From Micromonospora profundi (lineage in GTDB: Bacteria; Actinomycetota; Actinomycetes; Mycobacteriales; Micromonosporaceae), in NCBI RefSeq assembly GCF_011927785.1, contig NZ_JAATJK010000001.1, forward strand, positions 5,861,001-5,925,000: 64,000 nucleotides of DNA, given 5' to 3'. The translations under genes and the position numbers were made by a program. The notes under the pieces are model-generated. The model made no database searches and was not told where the DNA came from. It saw nothing but the letters and a program-made list of their open reading frames with translations. The stretch's first letter is position 1, and every line of letters starts with the position of its first letter. Shown piece by piece: positions 45,224-54,740 of the stretch.

Positions 45224-47887
45224 CTACTGGCCCGGCGGCCCGCTCCGTCCAGCCGTCAGCGCGTAGAGCAAGCCCGACTCCTGCGGCAACAACCGGATGC
45301 CGCTCTCCTCACAGGCCCGGTCGAGGCGATCGAGAACAACCGGGTCCCCCGTGCTCGCAGCAAGCCCCACCAGCGCCTCCACGACGTCCCGCCGATCGTG
45401 ACCGGCCTCGGCAGCGGCGGCGAACCACTCGGCCGCCAACTCCCGGTCACCCCGGTGCAGAGCCAGATTGCCCTCGATCAACGCGCAGATGCCCGCCTCC
45501 GGCCCGCCCCACGACAGCACCGCGTCATCCGAGCGTGGTCGCGGCGGCCCGGCCCGCCGACCCCACCGTCGACCAGGTGCGGCAAGCGTCGCCTCGGAGA
45601 CCCCGGTACGCAGCTCGGCGAGCACCTCGGCCGCCTCCACGACACGCCCGTCCTGGGCGAGCGCCAGCCCGACAGTCCCCAGCACACGACGCCGCTGACC
45701 CGGATCACCCAACTCGAACAGCGCCGCCACCGCCCGCCGCCCCTGGTCCACGGCATCGGCGTACCGGCCCTCAAGGCGGGCGACTTCGGCCCTGTTGGCC
45801 CAGGCGAGCACCCGCAACCGTGGCTCACCGCCCTCGGCGGCGAGCCGGACCACGGCCGCCAGCCGACGGTGCGCCGCAGCCAGATCACCAATCCGGATCT
45901 CATGCCAGGCAAGGCTGTTCTGCGCCACCGCCACGTCCCGGGTACGCCCGTTGCGCGTGGCCAGCCGGAGCAGCGACTCCGCCTGCTCGCGGGCTTCGTC
46001 GTGCGCGCCGACGCTCGTCAGCAGCGCGCCCAGCACACTCCGGGCCTCCAGCTCGCCGGTCACGTCGCCCGCCTGCCGGAACAGGTCCAGCGCGGTCCGT
46101 GCCGTGCGCAACTCGTCGGCCTCCGCGCCATGCTCGGCAGCGAGCCGCGCCACCCCGAGACTCGCCCAACCGCGCAGGATCGGGTCCGCGTCGACAGTCC
46201 GCGGGTCGGCCAGCAGACGCCGCAGCCACTGCCGGCCGGTCACGTCGCGCCCCCGGAACCGCCACCAGCGGGTCAGGCAGGCCGCCAGTCGCAGAGCGGT
46301 AAGCGGATCGTCGGTGGCCGCGTGCGTCAGCGCCGAACTGATGTCGCTTGCCGCCTCGTCCAGCCGGTGCACCGCGTCGAGCAGTCGAGGGCCAGCCAGG
46401 TCGCCGGCGGTACGCGCCACCAGACGGGCGATCACCTCCGCGTGCCGGCGCCGGAGGCAGGCCAACTCGCCGGCGCCGACCGCCTGCTCGACAGCGAACT
46501 CACGGACGGCGTCGAGCAGCCGAAACCGGAACGGCCCGGTGCCACGTACGCTCAACAGGCCGAGTTCGGCGAGCCGGTCCAGCAAAGGAACCGGGTCGAT
46601 CGCCACAGTTCCTTCCTGGTCGGCCGCGTCGGCAAGCATCTCCTCGGCCAACTCCACCGACCACCGGTTGCCGAACATGGCGAGCCGCCGCAACGCGTCC
46701 CGCTCATCGGGCGCGAGCAGCCGGTAACTGCTCGCCACGGCATCCCGCAGGGTGACCGCCACAGGCGTACGGATGGCATCGGTGCCGTACTGGCGGTTGG
46801 TTGTCGACTCGGGCGCGTCCCATCCGGGGTGGGCAGCCGGATCGGCGGGGGTGGTCAGGTCGAGCACCCGGTCGCCGTACCGGTCGAGCAGCTCGGTGAG
46901 GTCGAGCAGCCGGCCCCGGGCGGCCATCAGCTCGATGGCAAGCGGCAGTCCACCCAGTCGGCGAACCAGCGCGGCCAACGCCGGCAACTCCTCGGGTGTG
47001 GGCGGCTCCCGGCGGACCTGGGCGAGCCGGGCGATGAACAGCGCGACCGCGGGCCAGGAACCGAGCGTGGCCGGGCCGGAGTGTTGGGCGTCAGGCGGTG
47101 GCACCTCGAGCGGGGCCACCGGCCAGACCCGTTCGCCGGGCAGACCGACCGGGTGTCTCCCGGTGACGAGCACCCGCAGCGACGGCACCACTGTGGTCAA
47201 CCGGTGCAGCGTCTCGGCGACCGGGCCGGGGGCCCGCTCCACCGCGTCCATCACCAGCAGTGCCGGCCGGCCGGACAATCGGGCGGCAAGCTCCGGTAGC
47301 CGGGCCTCGCCCAGCACTGTCATCGCGCCGGCGAGCACGTCCGGCCCGTCCGAACCCTCCCCGACCAGCACACCGGCGACGCCGGCCGGATACGCGCGGG
47401 CTGCCGCGTGTGCCACGGCCAGGGCGAGCGCGGTCTTGCCGACGCCGGCCAGCCCGACCAGGCTCACCAGTCGAGGGCCGCGCTCGGCGATCAGCATCTC
47501 GGCCAGCTCGCTGACGTCGCGGTCGCGACCGATCAGGGCGACCGGAGGCGGAAGGGCTGCCGGTGCGGCTGTCGCCTCCGTGTCGCCGGCCACCGCACCG
47601 CCCTCCGGCTGCGGAGGTTCACCACCGGCGGCGCCCCGGGCCGCGCTCAGGAACGCCGCACGGGTGGCTCCGGTCAGCTCCAACGCCGTGGCGAGCAGCT
47701 CGACGGTGGTGCGCTGCGGCCGGACCGATCGGCCGCGTTCCAGGTCGCGTACGGTCCGCACGCCCACCCCGGCTCGGGACGCCAGCTCCGCCTGGGTCAG
47801 TTCGGCAGCACGCCGGTGCGTGCGGAGCAGCTCCGGCAGCCGGGTACGACCAGCCGGGCTCCGCGACCAGTCCTGATCCGGAGTCAT
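45224..47887 (-). CDS. Large HTH-NTPase-TPR transcriptional regulator
   Basis: 887 residues from the ATG at 47885-47887; the frame is open to 47980, so the start is not certain. XRE-type helix-turn-helix at about 18-65 (ELTQAELASRAGVGVRTVRDLERG). STAND/NB-ARC NTPase at about 115-420: Walker A GLAGVGKT (145-152), Walker B LLVMDAVE, LRVLVTGRHP sensor and GGLPLAIELMAAR (the GLPL motif). The C-terminal 400 residues are TPR-like helices. Such proteins are AfsR-like without the SARP domain and control nearby or secondary-metabolism genes upon ligand-driven oligomerisation. No obvious target is adjacent. Confidence 0.88.
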   Translation of the reverse strand: MTPDQDWSRSPAGRTRLPELLRTHRRAAELTQAELASRAGVGVRTVRDLERGRSVRPQRTTVELLATALELTGATRAAFLSAARGAAGGEPPQPEGGAVAGDTEATAAPAALPPPVALIGRDRDVSELAEMLIAERGPRLVSLVGLAGVGKTALALAVAHAAARAYPAGVAGVLVGEGSDGPDVLAGAMTVLGEARLPELAARLSGRPALLVMDAVERAPGPVAETLHRLTTVVPSLRVLVTGRHPVGLPGERVWPVAPLEVPPPDAQHSGPATLGSWPAVALFIARLAQVRREPPTPEELPALAALVRRLGGLPLAIELMAARGRLLDLTELLDRYGDRVLDLTTPADPAAHPGWDAPESTTNRQYGTDAIRTPVAVTLRDAVASSYRLLAPDERDALRRLAMFGNRWSVELAEEMLADAADQEGTVAIDPVPLLDRLAELGLLSVRGTGPFRFRLLDAVREFAVEQAVGAGELACLRRRHAEVIARLVARTAGDLAGPRLLDAVHRLDEAASDISSALTHAATDDPLTALRLAACLTRWWRFRGRDVTGRQWLRRLLADPRTVDADPILRGWASLGVARLAAEHGAEADELRTARTALDLFRQAGDVTGELEARSVLGALLTSVGAHDEAREQAESLLRLATRNGRTRDVAVAQNSLAWHEIRIGDLAAAHRRLAAVVRLAAEGGEPRLRVLAWANRAEVARLEGRYADAVDQGRRAVAALFELGDPGQRRRVLGTVGLALAQDGRVVEAAEVLAELRTGVSEATLAAPGRRWGRRAGPPRPRSDDAVLSWGGPEAGICALIEGNLALHRGDRELAAEWFAAAAEAGHDRRDVVEALVGLAASTGDPVVLDRLDRACEESGIRLLPQESGLLYALTAGRSGPPGQ

Positions 47888-48031
47888 GGGCACGAAGAGT
47901 ACGGTTCGACGCCGACTGATGGCAGTCGACCGTCTGGCTCCCGACGCCCGCTCGCCGATATCCGACAGCCGAACGGACAACTCGGCCTGGACAGGTGGCT
48001 GAACCGCTCGCCTCCCGGGTGCCCGCGCGGG

Positions 48032-49180
48032 TCAGAGACCCAGGTCGCGAGCGATGATCATGCGCTGCACCTCGCTGGTGCCCTCACCGATCTCCAGGAT
48101 CTTGGAGTCCCGCCAGAAGCGGGCCACCGGGTACTCGTTCATGAAGCCGTAGCCGCCGTGGATCTGGGTGGCCTCGCGGGCGTTGTCCACGGCGATGGTG
48201 CTGGCGTGCAGCTTGGCGATGGCGGCCTGCCGCTTGAACGGCTCGCCGGCCAGCATCCGCGCGGCGGCGTCGTAGTAGGCCAGCCGGGCGGTGTGGGCCT
48301 TCAACTCCATGTCGGCGATCTTGAACTGGATCGCCTGGTTGGCACCGATCGGCCGGCCGAATGCCTGCCGCTCCTTCGCGTACTTGATCGACTCGTCGAC
48401 GCAGCCCTGCGCGAGCCCGACGGCCAGCGCGGCGATGGCGATCCGACCCTCGTCGAGGATCCGCAGGAACTGGGCGAAGCCCCGACCCCGCGCACCGAGC
48501 AGGTTGGCCGCCGGCACCCGGCAGTCGTCGAAGGTCAGCTCGTGGGTGTCCGAGGCGGTCCAGCCCACCTTGGAGTAACCAGGCGCCACGCTGAAACCGG
48601 GCGTGCCGGTGGGCACGATGATCGTCGACAGTTCCTTCGAGCCGTCCGGGTTGGTGCCGGTCACGGCGGTGACTGTGACGAGTGCCGTGATGTCGGTGCC
48701 CGAGTTGGTGATGAACGCCTTCGACCCGTTGATGACCCACTCGTCGCCGTCCAACACGGCGCGCGTCTGGGTGCCTGCGGCGTCGGAGCCGGTGCCCGGC
48801 TCGGTGAGCCCGAAGCCGGCAAGCGCCTCGCCGCTGAGCAGCTTCGGCAGCCAGGTCGCCTTCTGCTCCTCGGTGCCGAACCTGTAGATCGGCATCGCGC
48901 CGAGCGACACCGCCGCCTCCAGCGTGATCGCCACGCTGGAGTCGACCCGCGCCAACTCCTCAAGGGCCAGGCAGAGCGCGAAGTAGTCGCCGCCCATGCC
49001 GCCGTGCTCCTCGGCGAAGGGCAGGCCGAACAGGCCCATCTTGCCCATCTGCCGGATCACCTCGTACGGGAAGGTGTGCTGCTCGTAGTGCTCGGCGATG
49101 ACAGGGGCGACCACCTCGCGCGCGAAGTCCCGCACGCTGGACCGCAGCGCCGCTTGTTCGTCGGTGAGCCGGAAGTCCAT
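48032..49180 (-). CDS. Acyl-CoA dehydrogenase (probable isovaleryl-CoA dehydrogenase)
   Basis: 382 residues. MDFRLTDEQAALRSSVRDFA; FAD-binding FGLTEPGTGSDAAGTQT and WVINGSKAFITNSG; RQAFGRPIGANQAIQFKIADM; the C-terminal QIHGGYGFMNEYPVARFWRDSKILEIGEGTSEVQRMIIAR carries the usual active-site region. The substrate assignment comes from context: carboxylase subunits and HMG-CoA lyase nearby form the leucine pathway. It oxidises an acyl-CoA to the 2,3-enoyl-CoA and passes electrons to ETF. Confidence 0.92.
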   Translation of the reverse strand: MDFRLTDEQAALRSSVRDFAREVVAPVIAEHYEQHTFPYEVIRQMGKMGLFGLPFAEEHGGMGGDYFALCLALEELARVDSSVAITLEAAVSLGAMPIYRFGTEEQKATWLPKLLSGEALAGFGLTEPGTGSDAAGTQTRAVLDGDEWVINGSKAFITNSGTDITALVTVTAVTGTNPDGSKELSTIIVPTGTPGFSVAPGYSKVGWTASDTHELTFDDCRVPAANLLGARGRGFAQFLRILDEGRIAIAALAVGLAQGCVDESIKYAKERQAFGRPIGANQAIQFKIADMELKAHTARLAYYDAAARMLAGEPFKRQAAIAKLHASTIAVDNAREATQIHGGYGFMNEYPVARFWRDSKILEIGEGTSEVQRMIIARDLGL

Positions 49181-49251
49181 CTCAGTCCTCCTGTGTGGAC
49201 GGCCGCCGTGCGCTCGTGACGCCGGGCGGTCGCTGTGCGGGTGGTCGGGGA

Positions 49252-50784
49252 TCAGACCGGGGTGACGCCGTGCCGGCGCCGAGAGAACGTGCGGTCCTTC
49301 GTGCGTGCCGCCGCGAAGCGACGGATCAGCTCGGCGCGTAGGTCGTGCGGCTCGACGATGGCGTCCACCACCAGCTCGCTCGCGAGCCGGACGACGTCGA
49401 TGTCCTGCTCGTACTCGGCCCGCTTGGCGGCCACGAAGGCGGCCCTATCGGCCTCGTCCCCGATCGCCGCGATCTTGTTGGCGTAGACGGCGTTCACCGC
49501 TGCCTCGGCCCCCATCACCGCGATCTTCGCGGTAGGCAGCGCGATTGTGGCGTCCGGCTCGAACCCGGGACCGGCCATCGCGTAGAGGCCCGCGCCGTAC
49601 GCCTTGCGGACCACCACGCAGATCTTCGGGACTGTCGCCTCGGAGATCGCCGTGATCATCTTTGCGCCGTGGCGGATGATGCCCTGCTTCTCGACGGCGC
49701 TGCCGACCATGAAGCCCGGCACGTCGCTGAGGAAGAGCAGCGGCACGTTGAACGCGTCGCAGAGCTGCACGAACCGGGTCGCCTTGTCGGCGGAGTCGAC
49801 GAAGAGCACCCCGCCCTTGAACATCGAGTTGTTGCCGAGCACACCGACGACCTCGCCGTTCAGCCGACCGAAGCCGATTGTCAGCTCCTTGGCCCAGAGC
49901 GCCTGGATCTCGAAGAACGACCCCTCGTCGAGCAGTCCCTTGACGTACCGGCGCATGTCGAAGGCCTGCCGCTCGCTGGCCGGCACCAGCGCGGCCAGGT
50001 CGGCCTTCGCGGGCGCGTCGACCGCCGGGGCGGTCGGCGGCTGCTGCGTCCAGTTGGCCGGCAGGTACGACAGGTAGGTCTTCACCACGTCGAGCGCGTC
50101 GGCCTCGGTCTTGCAGAGGAAGTGCCCGACGCCGGACTCGGCGGTGTGCACCTTGGCCCCGCCCATCGCCTCAAGCGTGGTCTTCTCGCCGGTGACCATC
50201 TCGACCATCCGGTCGGAGCCGAGGTACATGCTTGCGTTGCCGTCGACCATGGCGACCACGTCGCAGAACGCCGGGATGTAGGCCCCACCGGCGGCGCTCG
50301 GGCCGAACAGCGCGCAGACCTGCGGGATCGAGCCGGAGGCACGCACCTGGTTCCAGAAGATCTTGCCGGCGCCGCGCCGTCCGGGGAAAAGGTCGACCTG
50401 GTCGGTGATCCGCGCGCCGGCCGAGTCGACCAGGTAGACCATCGGGACGCTTGTGGAGTATGCGCGCTCGATGATCCGGATGATCTTTTCGACCGTGCGG
50501 GCGCCCCAACTGCCGGCCTTGACCGTGGAGTCGTTCGCCATCAGGCAGACCTGTCGGCCGTCGATGGTGGCGGTGCCGGTGACCACGCCGTCGGCGGGCA
50601 GCCCGTCGGCGAGCGCGTTGGCGTAGAGGCCGTCCTCGACGAAGGAGCCCTCGTCGACGAGCAGGGCGACCCGCTCGCGGGCGAAGAGCTTGCCCTTGGC
50701 GGCGTTGGCCGCGTGGTACTTGTCCGCGCCGCCGGACCGGGCCCGCTTGCGCAGTTGCTCCAGTGCCTCACCGTCGAGCGTCAC
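49252..50784 (-). CDS. Acyl-CoA carboxylase beta subunit (probable methylcrotonyl-CoA carboxylase)
   Basis: 510 residues, carboxyltransferase type. DKYHAANAAKGKLFARERVALLVDEGSF at the N-terminus, VVTGTATIDGRQVCLMANDSTVKAGSWG, VYLVDSAGARI, GPSAAGGAYIPAFCD and the C-terminal GVLGNNSMFKGGVLFVDSADKATRFVQLCD, DVPGFMVGSAVEKQGIIRHGAKM are the two oxyanion/acyl-CoA and biotin sites. It transfers CO2 from carboxybiotin to the acyl-CoA; methylcrotonyl-CoA is inferred from the neighbouring HMG-CoA lyase and acyl-CoA dehydrogenase. Confidence 0.93.
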   Translation of the reverse strand: MTLDGEALEQLRKRARSGGADKYHAANAAKGKLFARERVALLVDEGSFVEDGLYANALADGLPADGVVTGTATIDGRQVCLMANDSTVKAGSWGARTVEKIIRIIERAYSTSVPMVYLVDSAGARITDQVDLFPGRRGAGKIFWNQVRASGSIPQVCALFGPSAAGGAYIPAFCDVVAMVDGNASMYLGSDRMVEMVTGEKTTLEAMGGAKVHTAESGVGHFLCKTEADALDVVKTYLSYLPANWTQQPPTAPAVDAPAKADLAALVPASERQAFDMRRYVKGLLDEGSFFEIQALWAKELTIGFGRLNGEVVGVLGNNSMFKGGVLFVDSADKATRFVQLCDAFNVPLLFLSDVPGFMVGSAVEKQGIIRHGAKMITAISEATVPKICVVVRKAYGAGLYAMAGPGFEPDATIALPTAKIAVMGAEAAVNAVYANKIAAIGDEADRAAFVAAKRAEYEQDIDVVRLASELVVDAIVEPHDLRAELIRRFAAARTKDRTFSRRRHGVTPV

Positions 50785-50886
50785 GCCGACTCCCTCGCCG
50801 TACTGACCTGAACGATCGTTAGGCTATCGCATTCGCGCGCCCCTCGGCGACCCGTGCGGGGAGCAGCCAACCCCTCAACCTAGACA

Positions 50887-50916
50887 TTGAAATGGATTGA
50901 TGTTTGGGGCTAGGCT
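50887..50916 (+). promoter_or_regulatory. Promoter of snapalysin gene
   Basis: TTGAAA, an 18-base spacer and TAGGCT, 33 bases before the ATG, in the AT-rich gap between divergent genes. Confidence 0.55.
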
Positions 50917-50948
50917 CCTGGCACCCCCTCCCGGATAAGGAGTCAGCG

Positions 50949-51524
50949 ATGACCTCACGACTCAAGCGGCTCGCGGTCGCGTCACTCGCGACGGCACTCG
51001 CCACCCTCGGCATCACGGTCGCCAACCCATCGCCCGCGTCCGCCGCCATGACCATCTGCTACAACACCAGCCAGGCGGGAAGCTACGCCAGCGTCGCCAA
51101 CCAGGCCGCCTCGATCTGGAACAACGCCACAGTCAACCTGACGCTCTCGGCGAACTGCGGCTCGAACCTGCGGATCTACCGGATCACCGGTGGCGGCTCG
51201 TACGCCGTGCGGACCAGCCTCGGCAACGGCCGGGTCTACATCGACACCCAGCAGGCCGCCCAGTACAGCGTGCTGCGGATCATGACCCACGAGATCGGGC
51301 ACATCCTCGGCCTGCCGGACAACTACAACGGCAACTGCTCGCTGCTGATGTCCGGCGGCAGCGCCGGCACCAGCTGCACCAACGCGTACCCGAGCAGCGC
51401 CGAGGCGAACCGGGTGAGCAACCTCTTCGCCGGCACCTTCGCCGCCACCGAACGCAGCGCCGACCGCGCCGGAGCGGACGTCTTCCAGGACAGCTGGCCG
51501 AGCATGCTCACCTCCGTGAGCTGA
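50949..51524 (+). CDS. Snapalysin-type secreted zinc protease (M7)
   Basis: 191 residues from the ATG at 50949 with AAGGAG nine bases upstream. A signal peptide ends at ASAA near residue 33 and no long propeptide is seen. The zinc motif H114-E-I-G-H118-I-L-G-L-P-D124 is the HExxHxxGxxD signature unique to snapalysins, and the SLLMSGGSAGTSCTNAYPS segment is the family Met-turn. Streptomyces homologues are milk-hydrolysing exoenzymes under a LysR regulator, which is absent here. The gene lies opposite to and inside the leucine catabolic cluster. Confidence 0.94.
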   Translation: MTSRLKRLAVASLATALATLGITVANPSPASAAMTICYNTSQAGSYASVANQAASIWNNATVNLTLSANCGSNLRIYRITGGGSYAVRTSLGNGRVYIDTQQAAQYSVLRIMTHEIGHILGLPDNYNGNCSLLMSGGSAGTSCTNAYPSSAEANRVSNLFAGTFAATERSADRAGADVFQDSWPSMLTSVS

Positions 51525-51539
51525 CCTGGCCGAAACGAC

Positions 51540-51568
51540 GGAGGGGCCGGCACTCTGCCGGCCCCTCC
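51540..51568. terminator. Hairpin terminator
   Basis: A perfect 13-bp stem GGAGGGGCCGGCA with a CTC loop, between the converging snapalysin and HMG-CoA lyase genes. Confidence 0.85.
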
Positions 51569-51584
51569 ACCACGTCACGGCCCG

Positions 51585-52505
51585 TCAGTCGGGCATCGGC
51601 GTCAATCGGGTACGCGGACCCGCCCGCAGTACGCCGGAGGGCAGCTTCTTGCCGAGCAACTCCTCGGCCAGCTCGGCCGCCTCGATCAGGGCCGCCAGGT
51701 CGATGCCGGTGTCGATGCCCATGTCGTGAAGCATGTGCACGGCCTCCTCGGTGGCGAGGTTGCCGCTGGCGCCCGGCGCGTACGGGCAGCCACCGAGGCC
51801 GCCCACGCTGGCGTCGAACTCGGTCACCCCCAATTCCAAGGCGGTCAGCAGGTTGGCCAGCGCGGTGCCCCGGGTGTTGTGGAAGTGCAGCAGCACCGGC
51901 ACGTGCGCGTTGCGGTCGCGTACCGCGGTCAGCAGCTCGCGGACCCGACGCGGAGTGGCCATGCCCGTGGTGTCGCCGAACGCCACCCGGTCCGCGCCGT
52001 CGCGGACCACCCGGTCCACGATGCCGGCCACCCGCTGCGGGTCGATATCCCCCTCGTACGGGCAGCCGAAGCTTGTCGCCACGATCACCTCGACCCGTGC
52101 GGAAGCACCGTGCAGCAGGTCGATCAGCTCGGCGATGTCGTCGAGCGACTCGTCCGTGGCGCGGTTGACGTTGCGCCGGTTGTGCGTGTCGCTCGCCGAC
52201 ACCACCACCTCGATCTCGGTGAACCCGGCGGCCAACGCCCGCTGGGCACCCCTGGTGTTGGGCACCAGCGCCGAGTAACGCACCCCCTCGGCCTTCGTCG
52301 CCCGACGCCACACCTCGTCGGCGTCGGCCATCTGCGGGATCGCCTTCGGGTGTACGAACGACACCGCCTCGATCCGGCGTACGCCGGTGCCGGAGAGCGC
52401 GTCGAGTAGCCGCACCTTGGCGTCGGCGGGGATCGGGTCCTCGTTCTGCAACCCGTCCCGCGGGCCGACCTCGCGGATCGAGACGGAATCTGGCAACTGG
52501 GTCAT
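51585..52505 (-). CDS. Hydroxymethylglutaryl-CoA lyase
   Basis: 306 residues. SIREVGPRDGLQNEDPIP is the divalent-metal and substrate motif (Arg and Asp), RRIEAVSFVHPKAIPQMADAD the substrate strand, HFHNTRGTALANLLTAL the metal His pair, and ASVGGLGGCPYAPGASGNLATEEAVHML contains the active-site Cys loop. It cleaves HMG-CoA to acetoacetate and acetyl-CoA, the last step of leucine breakdown. It follows the biotin carboxylase gene on the same strand across 96 bases that hold a G-rich tract. Confidence 0.94.
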   Translation of the reverse strand: MTQLPDSVSIREVGPRDGLQNEDPIPADAKVRLLDALSGTGVRRIEAVSFVHPKAIPQMADADEVWRRATKAEGVRYSALVPNTRGAQRALAAGFTEIEVVVSASDTHNRRNVNRATDESLDDIAELIDLLHGASARVEVIVATSFGCPYEGDIDPQRVAGIVDRVVRDGADRVAFGDTTGMATPRRVRELLTAVRDRNAHVPVLLHFHNTRGTALANLLTALELGVTEFDASVGGLGGCPYAPGASGNLATEEAVHMLHDMGIDTGIDLAALIEAAELAEELLGKKLPSGVLRAGPRTRLTPMPD

Positions 52506-52540
52506 TCGGTCACCTCGCTGTGACGTCGGGTCGGGACGGA

Positions 52541-52570
52541 GGGTTGGGGCCGGGGGCGGGGGGCGGGGGG
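52541..52570 (+). other. G-quadruplex-forming tract
   Basis: Five runs of 3-6 G separated by 1-2 bases on the plus strand, between the carboxylase alpha and HMG-CoA lyase genes. The corresponding mRNA is C-rich, so any quadruplex would form in the template DNA strand. Confidence 0.6.
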
Positions 52571-52601
52571 ACAGCGCGACGACCGGCGGCCGCCCGAGGG
52601 C

Positions 52602-53969
<1,368 letters not shown>

Positions 53970-54041
53970 GTTTCCTCCAAGTGTCCGAATGTCGGGACGC
54001 CTGTCAGGGAACCATGACCGGACCGCTTCTGACGAGTCGGC

Positions 54042-54641
54042 TCAGGCGAGCAGCGCGGCGAGGGTGGCGTCGCGCAGCAACTCGGCCCGACGCTGCCGAT
54101 CGACCTCGCCACCGAGGAACGGCGTCGAGTTCATCAGGCCGAAAGCGGCATGCGCCAGCACCCGCGCCTCACCGTCGGGCATGCCCGGGTGCAGCGCGGT
54201 AAGCACTGTCACCCACTCCTCGACATAGAGCCGCTGGAGCCGGCGGATGCGCCGCCGCGGCTCCTCCGGCAGGCGGTCCAACTCGTGCAGGTGCAGCGCG
54301 ATCACCGCCGGGTTGGCAAGCGCGAACTCGACATGGAAGTCGATAAGCGACTCCAGCACGCCGCGCGGGTCGTCCGGGTGCCCGGCGGAGCGTTCCCGCC
54401 CGCCGGCCAGCAACCCTTCGCTGACCGGGATCAGCGCGGCGGCCAGCATGGCCTCCTTGCCGGCGAAATGGTGATAGAGCGCCGGACCGGTGACCCCCGC
54501 CGCCGCGCCGATGTCGTCCATCGACACACCGTGATAACCACGGGCGGCGAACAGCCCGACAGCGATCTCCAGGATCTCGTCCTTGCGGGACCGGCGCCGG
54601 CCCGCACCCACCGCGCCCCGCGCCTGCTGCTCCACCTTCAC
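54042..54641 (-). CDS. TetR-family transcriptional regulator
   Basis: 199 residues from a GTG at 54639-54641. HTH: DEILEIAVGLFAARGYHGVSMDDIGAAAGVTGPALYHHFAGKEAML. The C-terminal helices resemble SACE_7040-like/KstR-type ligand domains (ALHLHELDRLPEEPRRRI). It is upstream of and in line with the carboxylase alpha and HMG-CoA lyase genes (72-base gap), so it probably controls the leucine catabolic genes in response to an acyl-CoA; this is inference from position. Confidence 0.9.
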   Translation of the reverse strand: MKVEQQARGAVGAGRRRSRKDEILEIAVGLFAARGYHGVSMDDIGAAAGVTGPALYHHFAGKEAMLAAALIPVSEGLLAGGRERSAGHPDDPRGVLESLIDFHVEFALANPAVIALHLHELDRLPEEPRRRIRRLQRLYVEEWVTVLTALHPGMPDGEARVLAHAAFGLMNSTPFLGGEVDRQRRAELLRDATLAALLA

Positions 54642-54740
54642 CGGGCAAGCGTAGACCGCGAACCGCGCCGGTTGGTTACCGGTCAGTTGCGCCCACCGAC
54701 CGCCAGCCGCCCCTCGTCCGGCAGGGGCGGCCGGCGGCGG

